DNA of 64,000 nt from the NCBI RefSeq assembly GCF_016741935.1, contig NZ_JAERRG010000021.1, positions 149,017-213,016 on the forward strand. Direction: 5' to 3'. Positions 9,668 through 18,478 of this stretch are shown here, one piece after another. The first letter of the stretch is position 1; the number at the start of each line of letters is the position of its first letter. The translations under genes were made by a program, and so were the position numbers. This stretch comes from Streptomyces endocoffeicus. GTDB lineage: Bacteria; Actinomycetota; Actinomycetes; Streptomycetales; Streptomycetaceae. Under the pieces are notes generated by a model. That model saw only the letters and a program-made list of their open reading frames with translations. It searched no databases and was not told the origin of the DNA.

Positions 9668-10768
9668 TCACCGCGCCAGCCAGTCGGACCACTTCTGGAT
9701 GATCTGCTCCTGGTTCTTCGCCCACCAGACGTTGTCGACCTTGAGCGCTTGCGCCTGACGGCCGGGGGCGGTGGTCAGGTACTGCGCGGCGAGCTTGTCG
9801 ATCTTGGGTTCGGCGTCGGAGTTGATCGGAGAGTAGGAGGTCAGCTCGGTGAGCTTGGTCTGCTGCGCGGCGCCCAGGTAGTAGTTGATCAGCGCCATGG
9901 ACGCCTTCGGGTTTATGGCGCCGACAGGGACGGCGAGGGAGTCGGAGACCGGTAGGAACTGGTTCCACTGCGGTGCGAAGTGGGCGCCGTTCTTGACCGC
10001 GGCGTAGGCGCGGCCGGACCACACCATGGCCATGGAGACCTCGCCGGACTCCAGCAACTGCTGCGAGCGGGCACCGGTGTCCCAGAAGACCAGCGACGAG
10101 CGGACGCTCGTGAGCTTCTTGAGGGCCCGGTCGACGTTCAGTGGGTACAGCCGGTCGGGAGCGACTCCGTCGGAGAGCAGCGCCGCCTCCAGCGCACCCG
10201 GGGACGCGTCCGACGGGATGCCGGGTATGGCACGCTTGCCAGGGTATTTGGCGGTGTTGAAGAAGTCCGCCCAGTTCTTGGGCGGGTTGCCGCCGAACTT
10301 CTTCTTGTCGTACATCAGGACCACGCCGTAGCTCATGGCCGGCACCGAACACTTGCCTCCCATGCCCTTGGGCAGCTTCGAGGTGTCGACGATGGTGGTG
10401 TCGAGCGGCATCAGCAGCTTGCCGCACTCGCGCTTGGCCCAGAGCGTATCGGTGTCCACCACGTCCCAAGTGACGTTCTTGGCGTCGACCTGGGTCTTGA
10501 TCTTGGTGTAGTCGGTGGGACCGTCGGAAAGCACCTTCGCCCCCGACTCGGCGGCGAACGGTTTGACGGCGGCGGCCTCCTGGCCGTCCTGGAAGATGCC
10601 GCCGTAGGAGGCGAAGGTGAGAGTGACGCCGTCGAGCGCGTCCTTCTTGACCTTGCCCGCCTCCGCCGGTCCGGAACCGAGGTCCACGTCGGCGTCGGCA
10701 GGGCTGGTGCCGATGCAGCCGGTGAGGGTCAGCAGCAGTGCACCGGCGGCAGCGGTACATCCTATGAT
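9668..10768 (-). CDS. PotD-type solute-binding lipoprotein; start codon unclear
   Basis: A spermidine/putrescine-type periplasmic-binding protein (TLTFASYGGIFQDGQ at the mature N-terminus; WWAKNQEQIIQKW near the end), anchored outside the membrane to feed the PotBC permeases. The frame contains a clear lipoprotein signal, HKIIGCTAAAGALLLTLTGC with lipobox LTGC, between about 10,709 and 10,774. The only canonical start in frame is the GTG at 10,687, which lies after the lipobox and would delete it. The frame is open to 10,813 but offers only ATC/ATA-type codons near 10,763-10,768. Either a rare start is used or the 5' end is damaged. The start given here is a placeholder. Confidence 0.75.
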   Translation of the reverse strand: MIGCTAAAGALLLTLTGCIGTSPADADVDLGSGPAEAGKVKKDALDGVTLTFASYGGIFQDGQEAAAVKPFAAESGAKVLSDGPTDYTKIKTQVDAKNVTWDVVDTDTLWAKRECGKLLMPLDTTIVDTSKLPKGMGGKCSVPAMSYGVVLMYDKKKFGGNPPKNWADFFNTAKYPGKRAIPGIPSDASPGALEAALLSDGVAPDRLYPLNVDRALKKLTSVRSSLVFWDTGARSQQLLESGEVSMAMVWSGRAYAAVKNGAHFAPQWNQFLPVSDSLAVPVGAINPKASMALINYYLGAAQQTKLTELTSYSPINSDAEPKIDKLAAQYLTTAPGRQAQALKVDNVWWAKNQEQIIQKWSDWLAR

Positions 10769-10856
10769 TTTGTGTGATAAAGGAGGATCGTCGAGGGGAG
10801 GGGCGAGGTACGGCTATGAGGAATGGGCGGACGCGGCGGGACGCGGCCGCAAGGGG

Positions 10857-11450
10857 TCAGGCCGGGGTCGGTGGGCTGATGATCCAGAGGATTTCGGCAG
10901 CTGTGTCGTGGATGTTGGCCACGCGGTGCGGCACCGAGGTTCGGTACTCGATGCTGTCGCCGGCTTCCAGGTCATGGGCGCGGCCGTCGAGTTCGAGCCG
11001 CACGGCGCCGCTGATGACGAGGAGAATCTCCTGGGAGTCTCCGTGGGTATAGGCGTCGTCACCCGTGGAAGCCCCTGGGTCGAACTCGCCCGCGTAGACC
11101 TCCACATGCCTGAACGGGGGATGTGAAATCAGTGTTTTGCGACTTCCGGGAGCGGCGTGCAACATGGGCCGGTCGGCCCTCCGTGTCACTCGCGGGCCCG
11201 GGGCGCTGTCCTGGTCGAACAGATGGGCCACGGTGATGCCGAGCGCCCCGGCGATCCGCCGCAACGTTCCGATGGAGGCGTTCGCCTGCCCGCGTTCCAG
11301 CTGACTGAGGAACCCGGGGCTGACGGGGGCCGCCTCCGCCAGGGCGCGTAGCGACATGCGCCGCACCATCCGGTACTCCCGGATGCGAGCGCCCAGGGCC
11401 GTGTCGGTGGTGAAGTCACCGGCGGGGCCTTGCGTTGGGCGATCGGCCAT
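10857..11450 (-). CDS. XRE-cupin transcriptional regulator (PuuR-like)
   Basis: A 197-aa protein with an N-terminal XRE helix-turn-helix (GARIREYRMVRRMSLRALAE to GTLRRIAGALGI, about residues 20-75) and a C-terminal cupin (about 110-185, with HGDSQEILLVISG). This two-domain layout is that of PuuR and related regulators of amine catabolism. It lies upstream of, and on the same strand as, the importer and oxidase genes, so it probably represses them and senses an amine or its product through the cupin. An inverted repeat at 11,476-11,490, 25 bp upstream of its start, is a likely autoregulatory operator. Confidence 0.85.
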   Translation of the reverse strand: MADRPTQGPAGDFTTDTALGARIREYRMVRRMSLRALAEAAPVSPGFLSQLERGQANASIGTLRRIAGALGITVAHLFDQDSAPGPRVTRRADRPMLHAAPGSRKTLISHPPFRHVEVYAGEFDPGASTGDDAYTHGDSQEILLVISGAVRLELDGRAHDLEAGDSIEYRTSVPHRVANIHDTAAEILWIISPPTPA

Positions 11451-11475
11451 CAGCGAACACCTGATTCATCTTGAG

Positions 11476-11490
11476 CGAACAGTTTGTTCG
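11476..11490. promoter_or_regulatory. Inverted repeat CGAACA-GTT-TGTTCG, probable operator
   Basis: Perfect 6-bp arms around a 3-bp centre, located 26-40 bp upstream of the XRE-cupin start in the 307-bp region that divides it from the divergent Lrp gene. Position and symmetry fit an autoregulatory site for the XRE protein. The rest of the region (11,491-11,757) holds no gene; an imperfect dyad (ATTC-GATCGAT-GAAT) lies at about 11,681-11,695 nearer the Lrp gene. Confidence 0.5.
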
Positions 11491-11757
11491 ATGGGATGGC
11501 ATGGACCGTACGCCGGGGTGACCTGTCCCACAAGGCCATCGGTCCGCCGTCACCGAAACGTGACCCGCTCGCGGCACGCGCTCGCCACGCCCGCACCGCG
11601 CGAGCCTGTGGGTGCCGGAAACGGGGGGCAGCTCTGCTTGGCACGTCAGACTGCGCTCGATTGCGCCACCGGGACAGTTGATTCGATCGATGAATGCGGG
11701 CATTGCGCTCGAATCTATTGCGTGTTTTCCTGTTTCCGCAGAAGGAAGAGGTGATCC

Positions 11758-12198
11758 ATGGACGACACCGATCGGGCCATCCTGCGGGAGTTGCAGGCCG
11801 ACGGTCGTATCCCCTATGCCGAGCTCGGGCCGAAGGTGGGATTGTCGGCTTCGGCTGCGAGGCTGCGGCTGCAGCGGTTGATCGACACCGGGACGGTCCA
11901 AGTCGTCGGCGTGACCGACCCGATGGCCATGGGCCAGCAGGCGATGGCGCTCCTGGGTCTCTGTATCGAGGGCGATCCCCGGGCGGTGGCCGATGAACTC
12001 TCCAGGCACGACGAAGTCGTGTACGCGGTGCTGACTTCTGGCCGCTTCGACCTGTTCGCCGAGATCGTGTGCGGTCGCCCTCGTGATCTTCTGGATTTCA
12101 TCAACGATGTCGTACGGCCCGTGGAGGGCGTCGCGTCCGTGGAGAACTTCCCCTACTTCGCCATTCACACTCACCGGTTCATGTGGGGAGTCGACTAG
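11758..12198 (+). CDS. Lrp/AsnC-family transcriptional regulator
   Basis: A 146-aa protein preceded by GGAAGAGG. It begins with the classic Lrp helix-turn-helix (DDTDRAILRELQADGRIPYAELGPKVGLSASAARLR, key D-x-x-D and the recognition helix at about 29-45) and ends with a RAM-like ligand-binding half (about 65-140). Lrp proteins form octamer-like oligomers that sense amino acids. It is transcribed toward the kinase/aminotransferase fusion gene 67 bp downstream and probably controls it. The ligand is unknown. Confidence 0.85.
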   Translation: MDDTDRAILRELQADGRIPYAELGPKVGLSASAARLRLQRLIDTGTVQVVGVTDPMAMGQQAMALLGLCIEGDPRAVADELSRHDEVVYAVLTSGRFDLFAEIVCGRPRDLLDFINDVVRPVEGVASVENFPYFAIHTHRFMWGVD

Positions 12199-12265
12199 AA
12201 GCATCCGCGCGCTCGCGCCAAGCCCGCCCACGCCACGCTCCGCTCACCAAGCCGAGGAACCCGGC

Positions 12266-15223
12266 ATGCCGCATGACGAGTACCGCACCATCGACTTCTT
12301 CGCCCAGGGCGCGCTTCCCGCGCCGCGGGTGTCACCTGCTCAGGCAGAGCGCATCGCCTCCCAACATCTCGGAATCACCGCCCGTGCGGAGGCACTGGGA
12401 AGCCAGCAGGACGCCAACTTCCTGCTGCGCTCCGACGTCGGGACACCCCTGGCGGTCCTGAAGATCGCCAACCAGGCCTTCAGCCCGACGGAGATCGAAG
12501 CCCAGGACACTGCCGCCGGCCTGATCGCCGCGGCTCACCCGGAACTGCGCATCGCCACCGTCCTGCGCCGCCCCGACGGCTCCCCCCGGCGCGCGAGGGT
12601 GGTCAGCGAAGGCGAGCCGGTCATCGCGCGACTGCTGGAGCACCTTCCCGGCGGCCCGCTCTCCGGACCGCGGCACCTGTCCCCGAGCACGGTGGCGGCC
12701 ATGGGCACGATCGCGGGGAAGGTCAGCGTCGCCCTGCGCGACTTCCGGCACCCGGGCCTGGACCGTGTACTCCAGTGGGACCCGCGGTACGCCGACCGCG
12801 TCGTCGCCGAACTCACAGAGCACATCCCCGAGCCCGACCGCCGCACCGCCATCCACACCGCGACCACCGACGCCTGGACGCGGGTGCAGAAGGTCGCCGT
12901 TCTGCTGCCCTGTCAGGCCGTACACCTCGACCTCACCGACGACAACCTGATCCGTTCTCCCGCCAGCCGCCTCCCGATGCCCGACGGAGTCATCGACTTC
13001 GGTGACCTGACCCGGAGTTGGGCGGTCGGCGAACTGGCGGTGTCGCTCTCCTCGATGCTTCACCACGACGGCGTCGAACCGCACCACGTGCTGCCCGCCA
13101 TCCGGGCCTTCCACGCCGTCCGGCCGCTCTCCCCGGCGGAGGTCGAGGCGCTGTGGCCGCTGGTGGTCCTGCGCGCCGCCGGCCTGGTCGCCAGCGGCCG
13201 CCACCAGGCCGCCGTCGACGAGGGGAACGCTTACGCCGAGGCCGCGCTCGACCGCGAGTGGCGAATATTCGAGCAGGCCACCCACCTGCCACTTCCCGTG
13301 ATGACCCACCTCATCAAGGACGCGATCGACCGGCCCGACGCGCCCGCTCGCGCCGACGCGCCGGCGCACCCGTTGCTGCGGGGCCTTACCGCCGATGACA
13401 TCTCCCTTCTCGACCTGTCCACCGGCGCCGACACCCTGGACCACGGAGTCTGGCTCGAAGCGGACACCGAGAACCGGCTGGCGGCCTCCGCGCTCGCCGA
13501 CGGCGCGGCCGCGGTCGTCACGCGGTACGCGCAGGCGCGACTCACCCAGGCCCCTGCCCTGTCCGCCGCATCTCCCGCGACCGTGGCCACCGGCATCGAC
13601 CTGTGGCTCGGCCGGGCCACCGTGCTGCGGGCTCCCGGCACCGGCGAGGTCCTCGCCGCGGCGCCCAATCAGCTGACGGTCACCTACGGCCCGCTGGTGC
13701 TGACGGTCTCCTTCCCCCACACGGTCCACCCCGTGATCTCCGCCGGGGCGACGCTCCGCGCGGGCGAGGACCTGGCCCACCTCCCTGCCGGGACATGGGT
13801 ACGTCTTGGGCTGCGCGGCGCCGACGGCCCGACCGTCCCCGCGCGGGTGCGCCCCGAGTACGCCGCCGGATGGCTCGCGCTCACCGCGGACCCTTCCCCG
13901 CTCATCGGTCTCCCGGCCGCTGGCCCTGAGGAGCACGCGGACCTGCTCGACCGGCGGGACGCCGTGTTCGCGACCGTGCAGGAGCACTACTACGCCGACC
14001 CGCCCCGAATCGAGCGTGGTTGGCGGCACCATCTGGCCTCCGCCGAGGGCCGCTCCTACCTCGACATCGTCAACAATGTCACCCCGCTGGGCCACGCTCA
14101 TCCACGCGTGGAGCGGGCGGTCTCGCGGCAACTGCGACGGCTCAACACCAACTCGCGCTTCCACTACGCCTCGGTGGTGGAGTTCACCGAACGCCTCGCC
14201 GCCCTCCTGCCCGACCCCCTGGACACGGTGTTCCTGGTCAACTCCGGCTCCGAGGCGGTCGATCTGGGCATCCGGCTGGCCATCGGCACCTCCGGGCAGC
14301 CCGATGTCGTCGCGCTGCGCGAGGCATATCACGGCTGGACCTACGCCTCCGACGCGGTCTCCACCTCGCTCCAGGACAACCCCAACGCCCTGGCCACCCG
14401 CCCAAGCTGGGCCCACACCGTGGATTCGCCCAACTCCTACCGAGGCCGGCACCGCGGGGCGGACGCGGTGCGCTACGGACCCGAGGCGGCCGCGATGATC
14501 GACGACCTCGCCGCTTCCGGTCGACCGCCAGGAGCCTTTCTCAGCGAGACCTTCTACGGCAACGCCGGGGGCGTGGCCCTGCCCGAGGGCTACCTCGCCG
14601 AGGTGTACGCCGCGGTCCGCCGCCACGGCGGCCTGGCCGTCGCCGATGAGGTCCAGGTCGGCTACGGCCGACTGGGCCATTGGTTCTGGGGCTTCGAGCA
14701 GCAACAGGTCGTCCCCGACGTTGTCTGTGTGGCCAAGGCCATGGGCAACGGCCACCCCCTCGGCGCCGTCATCACGTCCAAGGAGGTTGCCGACCGCTAC
14801 CGTGACCAGGGCTACTTCTTCTCATCCACCGGTGGCAGTCCGGTCTCCAGCGTTGTGGGTCTCACCGTCCTGGACACCCTGCGCGACGAGGACCTCCAGG
14901 GCAACGCGGTACGCGTGGGCGGCCGTCTCAAGAGCCGGCTCCAGGCACTGGCCGGCCACCACGACATCATCGGCGCCGTCCACGGCTCGGGCCTCTACCT
15001 CGGCCTCGAACTCGTCCGGGACCACGCCACGTTGGAACCCGCCACGGAAGAGACCGCCGAACTCTGCGACCGCATGCTCGACCTCGGCGTGATCGTGCAG
15101 CCCACCGGAGACCACCTCAACATCCTCAAAATCAAGCCGCCGTTGTGCATCGACGCCGCCGCGGCCGACTTCTTCACCGACACGCTGGAGCGGGCCCTCA
15201 CCCAACTCGGCCACCGCCGCTGA
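12266..15223 (+). CDS. APH-like kinase / M23-like / class III aminotransferase fusion
   Basis: A 985-aa three-part protein; the ATG is chosen because GAGGAA lies 6 bp upstream. Residues about 1-340 are an aminoglycoside-phosphotransferase-like kinase with HLDLTDDN (His220, Asp222, Asn227) and VIDFGDL. Residues about 440-550 resemble an M23/lipoyl-type beta domain (YGPLVLTVSF, GATLRAGEDLAHL). Residues about 560-985 are a PLP class III aminotransferase with Lys824 (CVAKAMGNGHP) as the Schiff-base residue. Related separate animal enzymes, hydroxylysine kinase and phosphohydroxylysine or phosphoethanolamine phospho-lyase, act in sequence. I infer an amino-alcohol kinase plus phospho-lyase in one chain, next to the amine importer and oxidase. 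Confidence 0.8.
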   Translation: MPHDEYRTIDFFAQGALPAPRVSPAQAERIASQHLGITARAEALGSQQDANFLLRSDVGTPLAVLKIANQAFSPTEIEAQDTAAGLIAAAHPELRIATVLRRPDGSPRRARVVSEGEPVIARLLEHLPGGPLSGPRHLSPSTVAAMGTIAGKVSVALRDFRHPGLDRVLQWDPRYADRVVAELTEHIPEPDRRTAIHTATTDAWTRVQKVAVLLPCQAVHLDLTDDNLIRSPASRLPMPDGVIDFGDLTRSWAVGELAVSLSSMLHHDGVEPHHVLPAIRAFHAVRPLSPAEVEALWPLVVLRAAGLVASGRHQAAVDEGNAYAEAALDREWRIFEQATHLPLPVMTHLIKDAIDRPDAPARADAPAHPLLRGLTADDISLLDLSTGADTLDHGVWLEADTENRLAASALADGAAAVVTRYAQARLTQAPALSAASPATVATGIDLWLGRATVLRAPGTGEVLAAAPNQLTVTYGPLVLTVSFPHTVHPVISAGATLRAGEDLAHLPAGTWVRLGLRGADGPTVPARVRPEYAAGWLALTADPSPLIGLPAAGPEEHADLLDRRDAVFATVQEHYYADPPRIERGWRHHLASAEGRSYLDIVNNVTPLGHAHPRVERAVSRQLRRLNTNSRFHYASVVEFTERLAALLPDPLDTVFLVNSGSEAVDLGIRLAIGTSGQPDVVALREAYHGWTYASDAVSTSLQDNPNALATRPSWAHTVDSPNSYRGRHRGADAVRYGPEAAAMIDDLAASGRPPGAFLSETFYGNAGGVALPEGYLAEVYAAVRRHGGLAVADEVQVGYGRLGHWFWGFEQQQVVPDVVCVAKAMGNGHPLGAVITSKEVADRYRDQGYFFSSTGGSPVSSVVGLTVLDTLRDEDLQGNAVRVGGRLKSRLQALAGHHDIIGAVHGSGLYLGLELVRDHATLEPATEETAELCDRMLDLGVIVQPTGDHLNILKIKPPLCIDAAAADFFTDTLERALTQLGHRR

Positions 15224-15312
15224 CCGCTGGAGGCGTTGTCCGGACGACTCCGCCGGCATGGTCCTACTCAGCGATACCCGTGGGCCCGCGGCACATCCCC
15301 CAGGCTCTGCGC

Positions 15313-15468
15313 TCAAGCCAGCGCTTTCCGGTCCACCGGCAGGGCCTGGCGCTGGCCGTCGCCGAGCCGTGAGTACACCTTGGCGAGCCGGACTTGGCGG
15401 GCCGCGATGTCGTCCTGGAAGTTGTTGGAGTTGACCGCGCCGAGCCGGATTCCCCGCTCCTCGGCACG
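15313..15468 (-). pseudogene. L-rhamnose-isomerase-like scrap
   Basis: A 51-codon frame bounded by stops on both sides reads RAEERGIRLGAVNSNNFQDD and onward. The GAVNSN-FQDD core resembles the conserved TIM-barrel segment of actinobacterial L-rhamnose isomerases. No start or ribosome site is present and the C-terminal part no longer looks like the family. It lies at the edge of the rhamnose-related island, which makes the reading plausible but not secure. Confidence 0.35.
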
Positions 15469-15490
15469 CTAGCTGTGCGCACGCTGGGGC

Positions 15491-16702
15491 TCAGGACTGA
15501 TCGTGCTTACGGAGGGAGGTGCGGCGTTCAAGCAAGGTGCGATCCCGCTGCAAGTATTTCTGAACCGAAGTCGCTAGGTTGACGGAAATCTTCTCCTGGG
15601 CGGCGATGGTTGGATGGGTGCCGTCCGTTGTCTCTGTCGCGATATCAATCCAGCCGGACGTATCGATGTATATCACCTTCGCATCCCCGATGGAATTTCT
15701 TGCGCTCACTATTTCGGATATCTCATTCCTGTGAGATCCGTTGAATGGGGTCATTGCGAAGACCGTCGCGTCTGGGTAGTACGCTCTCATGTTTTCGAGG
15801 AAGGTGGTATACGCAGGCTTGAAATTCTGCGCCTTTTCGCCGGTTGCAGGGTCGTTTGTGCCGAGATTAATAACAAGATAGTCGGGTGTGTACTGCGAGG
15901 TGTCCCATTCCGGAACGCTCGATTCGCCCGAGACGTACTCCGACAGCTTGGTGTAGCGGCTCACCATCCCGGTCGTGTCCGGCCCGCCGGACCCCGCCGC
16001 CACCGCTATCCCTCCAAATGCAACGGTATTATGGGAAAGGTTCAGCAGTTCAGGTGCCTTGAAGCTGAACGAATTCCCGAGCGAATTGACCAATCCTGGC
16101 CCGATGTACCCCACCGAAATGGAATCCCCCACAAACTCCATGGTTGGCCTTTTGGTGAAGGGTATCGTGCTTGCGCCATGGTCGATCTGGCAGTACTTCA
16201 TTCTCGGGAAGGATTGCTGGTACTCCGAATAGATCCGCATCGAGTGTTTCCCGCCTTTGAGGCCCGATGCAATGGTCAACGTATCTTTCGCGTTGATATT
16301 TCGCTGGAATGCCCCTCCGTCTACGCTGTAGAGAAGCCTGCAAGTATCCTCAAGCGCCACAGAAAGGGAGGTTCCCGTAAAGCTGAGTTCGAGGCCGCTT
16401 TCGTAGTATCCGTAGACGTATCCGTTCGGTTTTTCCTTCCATCGGCCCAGGTAATGGATATTCTTATCGCTCATCGGAACCAAACCCTTGGCGTATGACA
16501 CGGAACCATCCGCGTGAAAGGTCGGTTGCGTGTCAGACGTTGCTGCTGGGCGGATGCCGACGCTAGGACGCCCCGCTGAGACCGCAGGGCCGGGTGTACC
16601 CAGAACAATCCCGCCCGCGGCGATTGGTGCTGCTTTAAGCAGCGCCCTCCGGCTGATCCCGCCGGTGCCTCTCTCTCCGAGCTCGTCATCTCGTTCAGGC
16701 AT
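15491..16702 (-). CDS. Tat-exported CE2-like SGNH esterase
   Basis: A 403-aa protein with a twin-arginine type signal (SRRALLKAAPIAAGGIVLG; Arg18-Arg19) and AAAGGAGA before the ATG. Residues about 70-175 form a beta-rich domain (YLGRWKEKPNGYVYGYYESG) and residues about 185-390 an SGNH hydrolase: GDSIS with Ser194, GTND at 281-284, and DGTHP with Asp360 and His363. The jelly-roll plus SGNH order is that of carbohydrate esterase family 2, which removes acetyl groups from plant polysaccharides outside the cell. It is the last of a cluster with a GH99-like protein. Codons are noticeably more AT-rich than in neighbouring genes. Confidence 0.8.
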   Translation of the reverse strand: MPERDDELGERGTGGISRRALLKAAPIAAGGIVLGTPGPAVSAGRPSVGIRPAATSDTQPTFHADGSVSYAKGLVPMSDKNIHYLGRWKEKPNGYVYGYYESGLELSFTGTSLSVALEDTCRLLYSVDGGAFQRNINAKDTLTIASGLKGGKHSMRIYSEYQQSFPRMKYCQIDHGASTIPFTKRPTMEFVGDSISVGYIGPGLVNSLGNSFSFKAPELLNLSHNTVAFGGIAVAAGSGGPDTTGMVSRYTKLSEYVSGESSVPEWDTSQYTPDYLVINLGTNDPATGEKAQNFKPAYTTFLENMRAYYPDATVFAMTPFNGSHRNEISEIVSARNSIGDAKVIYIDTSGWIDIATETTDGTHPTIAAQEKISVNLATSVQKYLQRDRTLLERRTSLRKHDQS

Positions 16703-16765
16703 ACTGCCGTCTCCTTTGATGTGTTTTCGGCGTCCGGGGGGGTCGGTCGACTGGGTGTTCCGGAA

Positions 16766-18478
16766 CTAACTGGTTCGAGGTACTTCTGCGATGGCGTCCA
16801 GGCGTAGCGGCCTGCCCGCGTCCCTGATTTCGAACAGTGTCGGGCAGATCCAGCCGCCTTCATCGAATTCGTTCCAGGCGTAGATGAGGACCGTGCTGGC
16901 CGACGCATTGTCCGGATGACTATGGTTCCAGGTCACGGCGCCTTGCAGGTGTGTTGCGATTTCCTTGGGTGTTGCCTGTTGTGTCCACTCATCCTTGAAC
17001 CCCGTATAGTTGGGCTCCCAGGAAAGTGGATAGTCGTACCGTGTGCGCTTGTCCCAACCTGTTGAAACGGTCGGGACGACGCTTCCTGCCGCAGTTGCGT
17101 ACTGATCCCACAGGCCGGCTTCGGCGTCAGCGAGTTCAGAATACGGGCGGCCATTTTGCTTGCCAGTCGCGTAGCGGCTGACCGCGTCGGCGCCCACGGC
17201 GGCCTTGAGGTCGGCCGCGCCCTGTGCGGTCCACGCCATGACCACAATGTACGGATCAGGTAGCCCAGCCTGTGCACAAGCGGCCCTCATCGTGGCCACC
17301 TGACCCGCCGTGGCCGTACTGAAGAAGTACACGAGTGGCCGTCCGCCAAGTACGCGCTGGTAATTAGACTCGCTGAACTGTGCCACGAGGTGTGGAAGAT
17401 TCGTGGCATAGCTGCCGGTGAAGTTGCCGTCCAATATGGCGCACCAGTTGACATCCCCCCTTCTCTTGCTGGAAAGGTACAACTCCCTGGCTCGGGCCAG
17501 CGGTTGCTGCGGGTAATAGAGGAAAGCCCAGTAGTCGATTCCGGCATCCTTGGCGTATTGGATCTCCCGGTCCATGACGCCCTGGAGCGTGGCATCGCTA
17601 TTGACGGACTCGGTCACCCGTGTACTGACATCGTCGATGTAGAGCTCGCAGGGCGAGCCCTCGCTGGTGCCAAAGACGAGAGTGTCGAGCACTGTCGCGG
17701 ATTCGCGGAACGCCGCATTGCGCACCTTCCGTATCCCGTCCACGAAGATATCGACAAACGGTGCAGCAGCTTCGGGGGGCGTAGGATCGATGACGATCTT
17801 GATCGAGTACCACCTATCGCTCTCGATGGCTTGGACAACGTTCCAAGAGCCGTCAGACGCACGGTAGACAAGTTCCTTGGCGCCGGCGTCGCCCCGGGTT
17901 GCCAGATCGACGGCGACAGACGAGCCGCCGCTCAGGCTTGCGCTGGCCCCTTGGCCGGCAGCTGCCTCCTTCCACTGCCACTGCACAGTGACAGCACGTT
18001 TCTGCGCGGAGAATGTGCGGGCCATTGTCACCGCCGTGGACCCGGACGAGCTCCGCAGGCGAACGGACTTGCCTGTTCTTCCGGACACCTCAACGACGGA
18101 CGCGTCGGTACCCGTTGGGGCCTTTACGCTCCAACCGGCGGGAGCGGTACCGGTCGTTTCGCCGTCGAAGCTCTGGTCGATCAACACTGGCCGCGGAACC
18201 GTGATGTCGGCATAGAAGGGAAGCCGGAAGTGGTACTTGTCCGGCGACAGCGTGCGGTTTACACCGCTTCCGTAGTGAGAATCTCCGCCCACCCAGGCGT
18301 CCCATCGAATCGCCCCGACCAGGGTCCTGGTGGCTTGGGGTCCTCGCCCGGCGGCTACGGCCGCAGTCGGCACCGCGAGACCGAGGACGGCACCACCCGA
18401 CACCGCGGTCGCCACCTTGAGGATGCCCCGGCGACTCGGCTTGCCGGCAGGAGCGGAATCTGAATTATTCGCTGTCAT
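16766..18478 (-). CDS. Tat-exported GH99/WbsX-like protein with inserted lectin-like domain
   Basis: A 570-aa protein; the ATG at 18,478 follows AGGGGGA, whereas the upstream in-frame ATG lacks one. A twin-arginine signal (PSRRGILKVATAVSGG) ends near AVAAG. The first barrel strand (LVGAIRWDAWVGG) is followed by an inserted beta-sandwich-like segment (about residues 97-290, LIDQSFDGETTG to ELYIDDVS) before the barrel resumes at AKDAGIDYWAFLYY; YAWNEFDEGG near the end is typical of WbsX/GH99-like proteins. I infer an extracellular glycosidase with a carbohydrate-binding insertion. It precedes the esterase by 63 bp, so both are probably co-expressed. Confidence 0.65.
   Translation of the reverse strand: MTANNSDSAPAGKPSRRGILKVATAVSGGAVLGLAVPTAAVAAGRGPQATRTLVGAIRWDAWVGGDSHYGSGVNRTLSPDKYHFRLPFYADITVPRPVLIDQSFDGETTGTAPAGWSVKAPTGTDASVVEVSGRTGKSVRLRSSSGSTAVTMARTFSAQKRAVTVQWQWKEAAAGQGASASLSGGSSVAVDLATRGDAGAKELVYRASDGSWNVVQAIESDRWYSIKIVIDPTPPEAAAPFVDIFVDGIRKVRNAAFRESATVLDTLVFGTSEGSPCELYIDDVSTRVTESVNSDATLQGVMDREIQYAKDAGIDYWAFLYYPQQPLARARELYLSSKRRGDVNWCAILDGNFTGSYATNLPHLVAQFSESNYQRVLGGRPLVYFFSTATAGQVATMRAACAQAGLPDPYIVVMAWTAQGAADLKAAVGADAVSRYATGKQNGRPYSELADAEAGLWDQYATAAGSVVPTVSTGWDKRTRYDYPLSWEPNYTGFKDEWTQQATPKEIATHLQGAVTWNHSHPDNASASTVLIYAWNEFDEGGWICPTLFEIRDAGRPLRLDAIAEVPRTS

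Noticed and set aside
10617..11126. Plus-strand frame preceded by AAAGGAGG at about 10,780
   Set aside because: The ribosome-like sequence is attractive, but the frame has no protein-like content and runs antisense to the XRE-cupin gene.
12332..14755. 807-aa minus-strand open frame
   Set aside because: Antisense shadow of the kinase/aminotransferase fusion, which has clear motifs in the plus frame.
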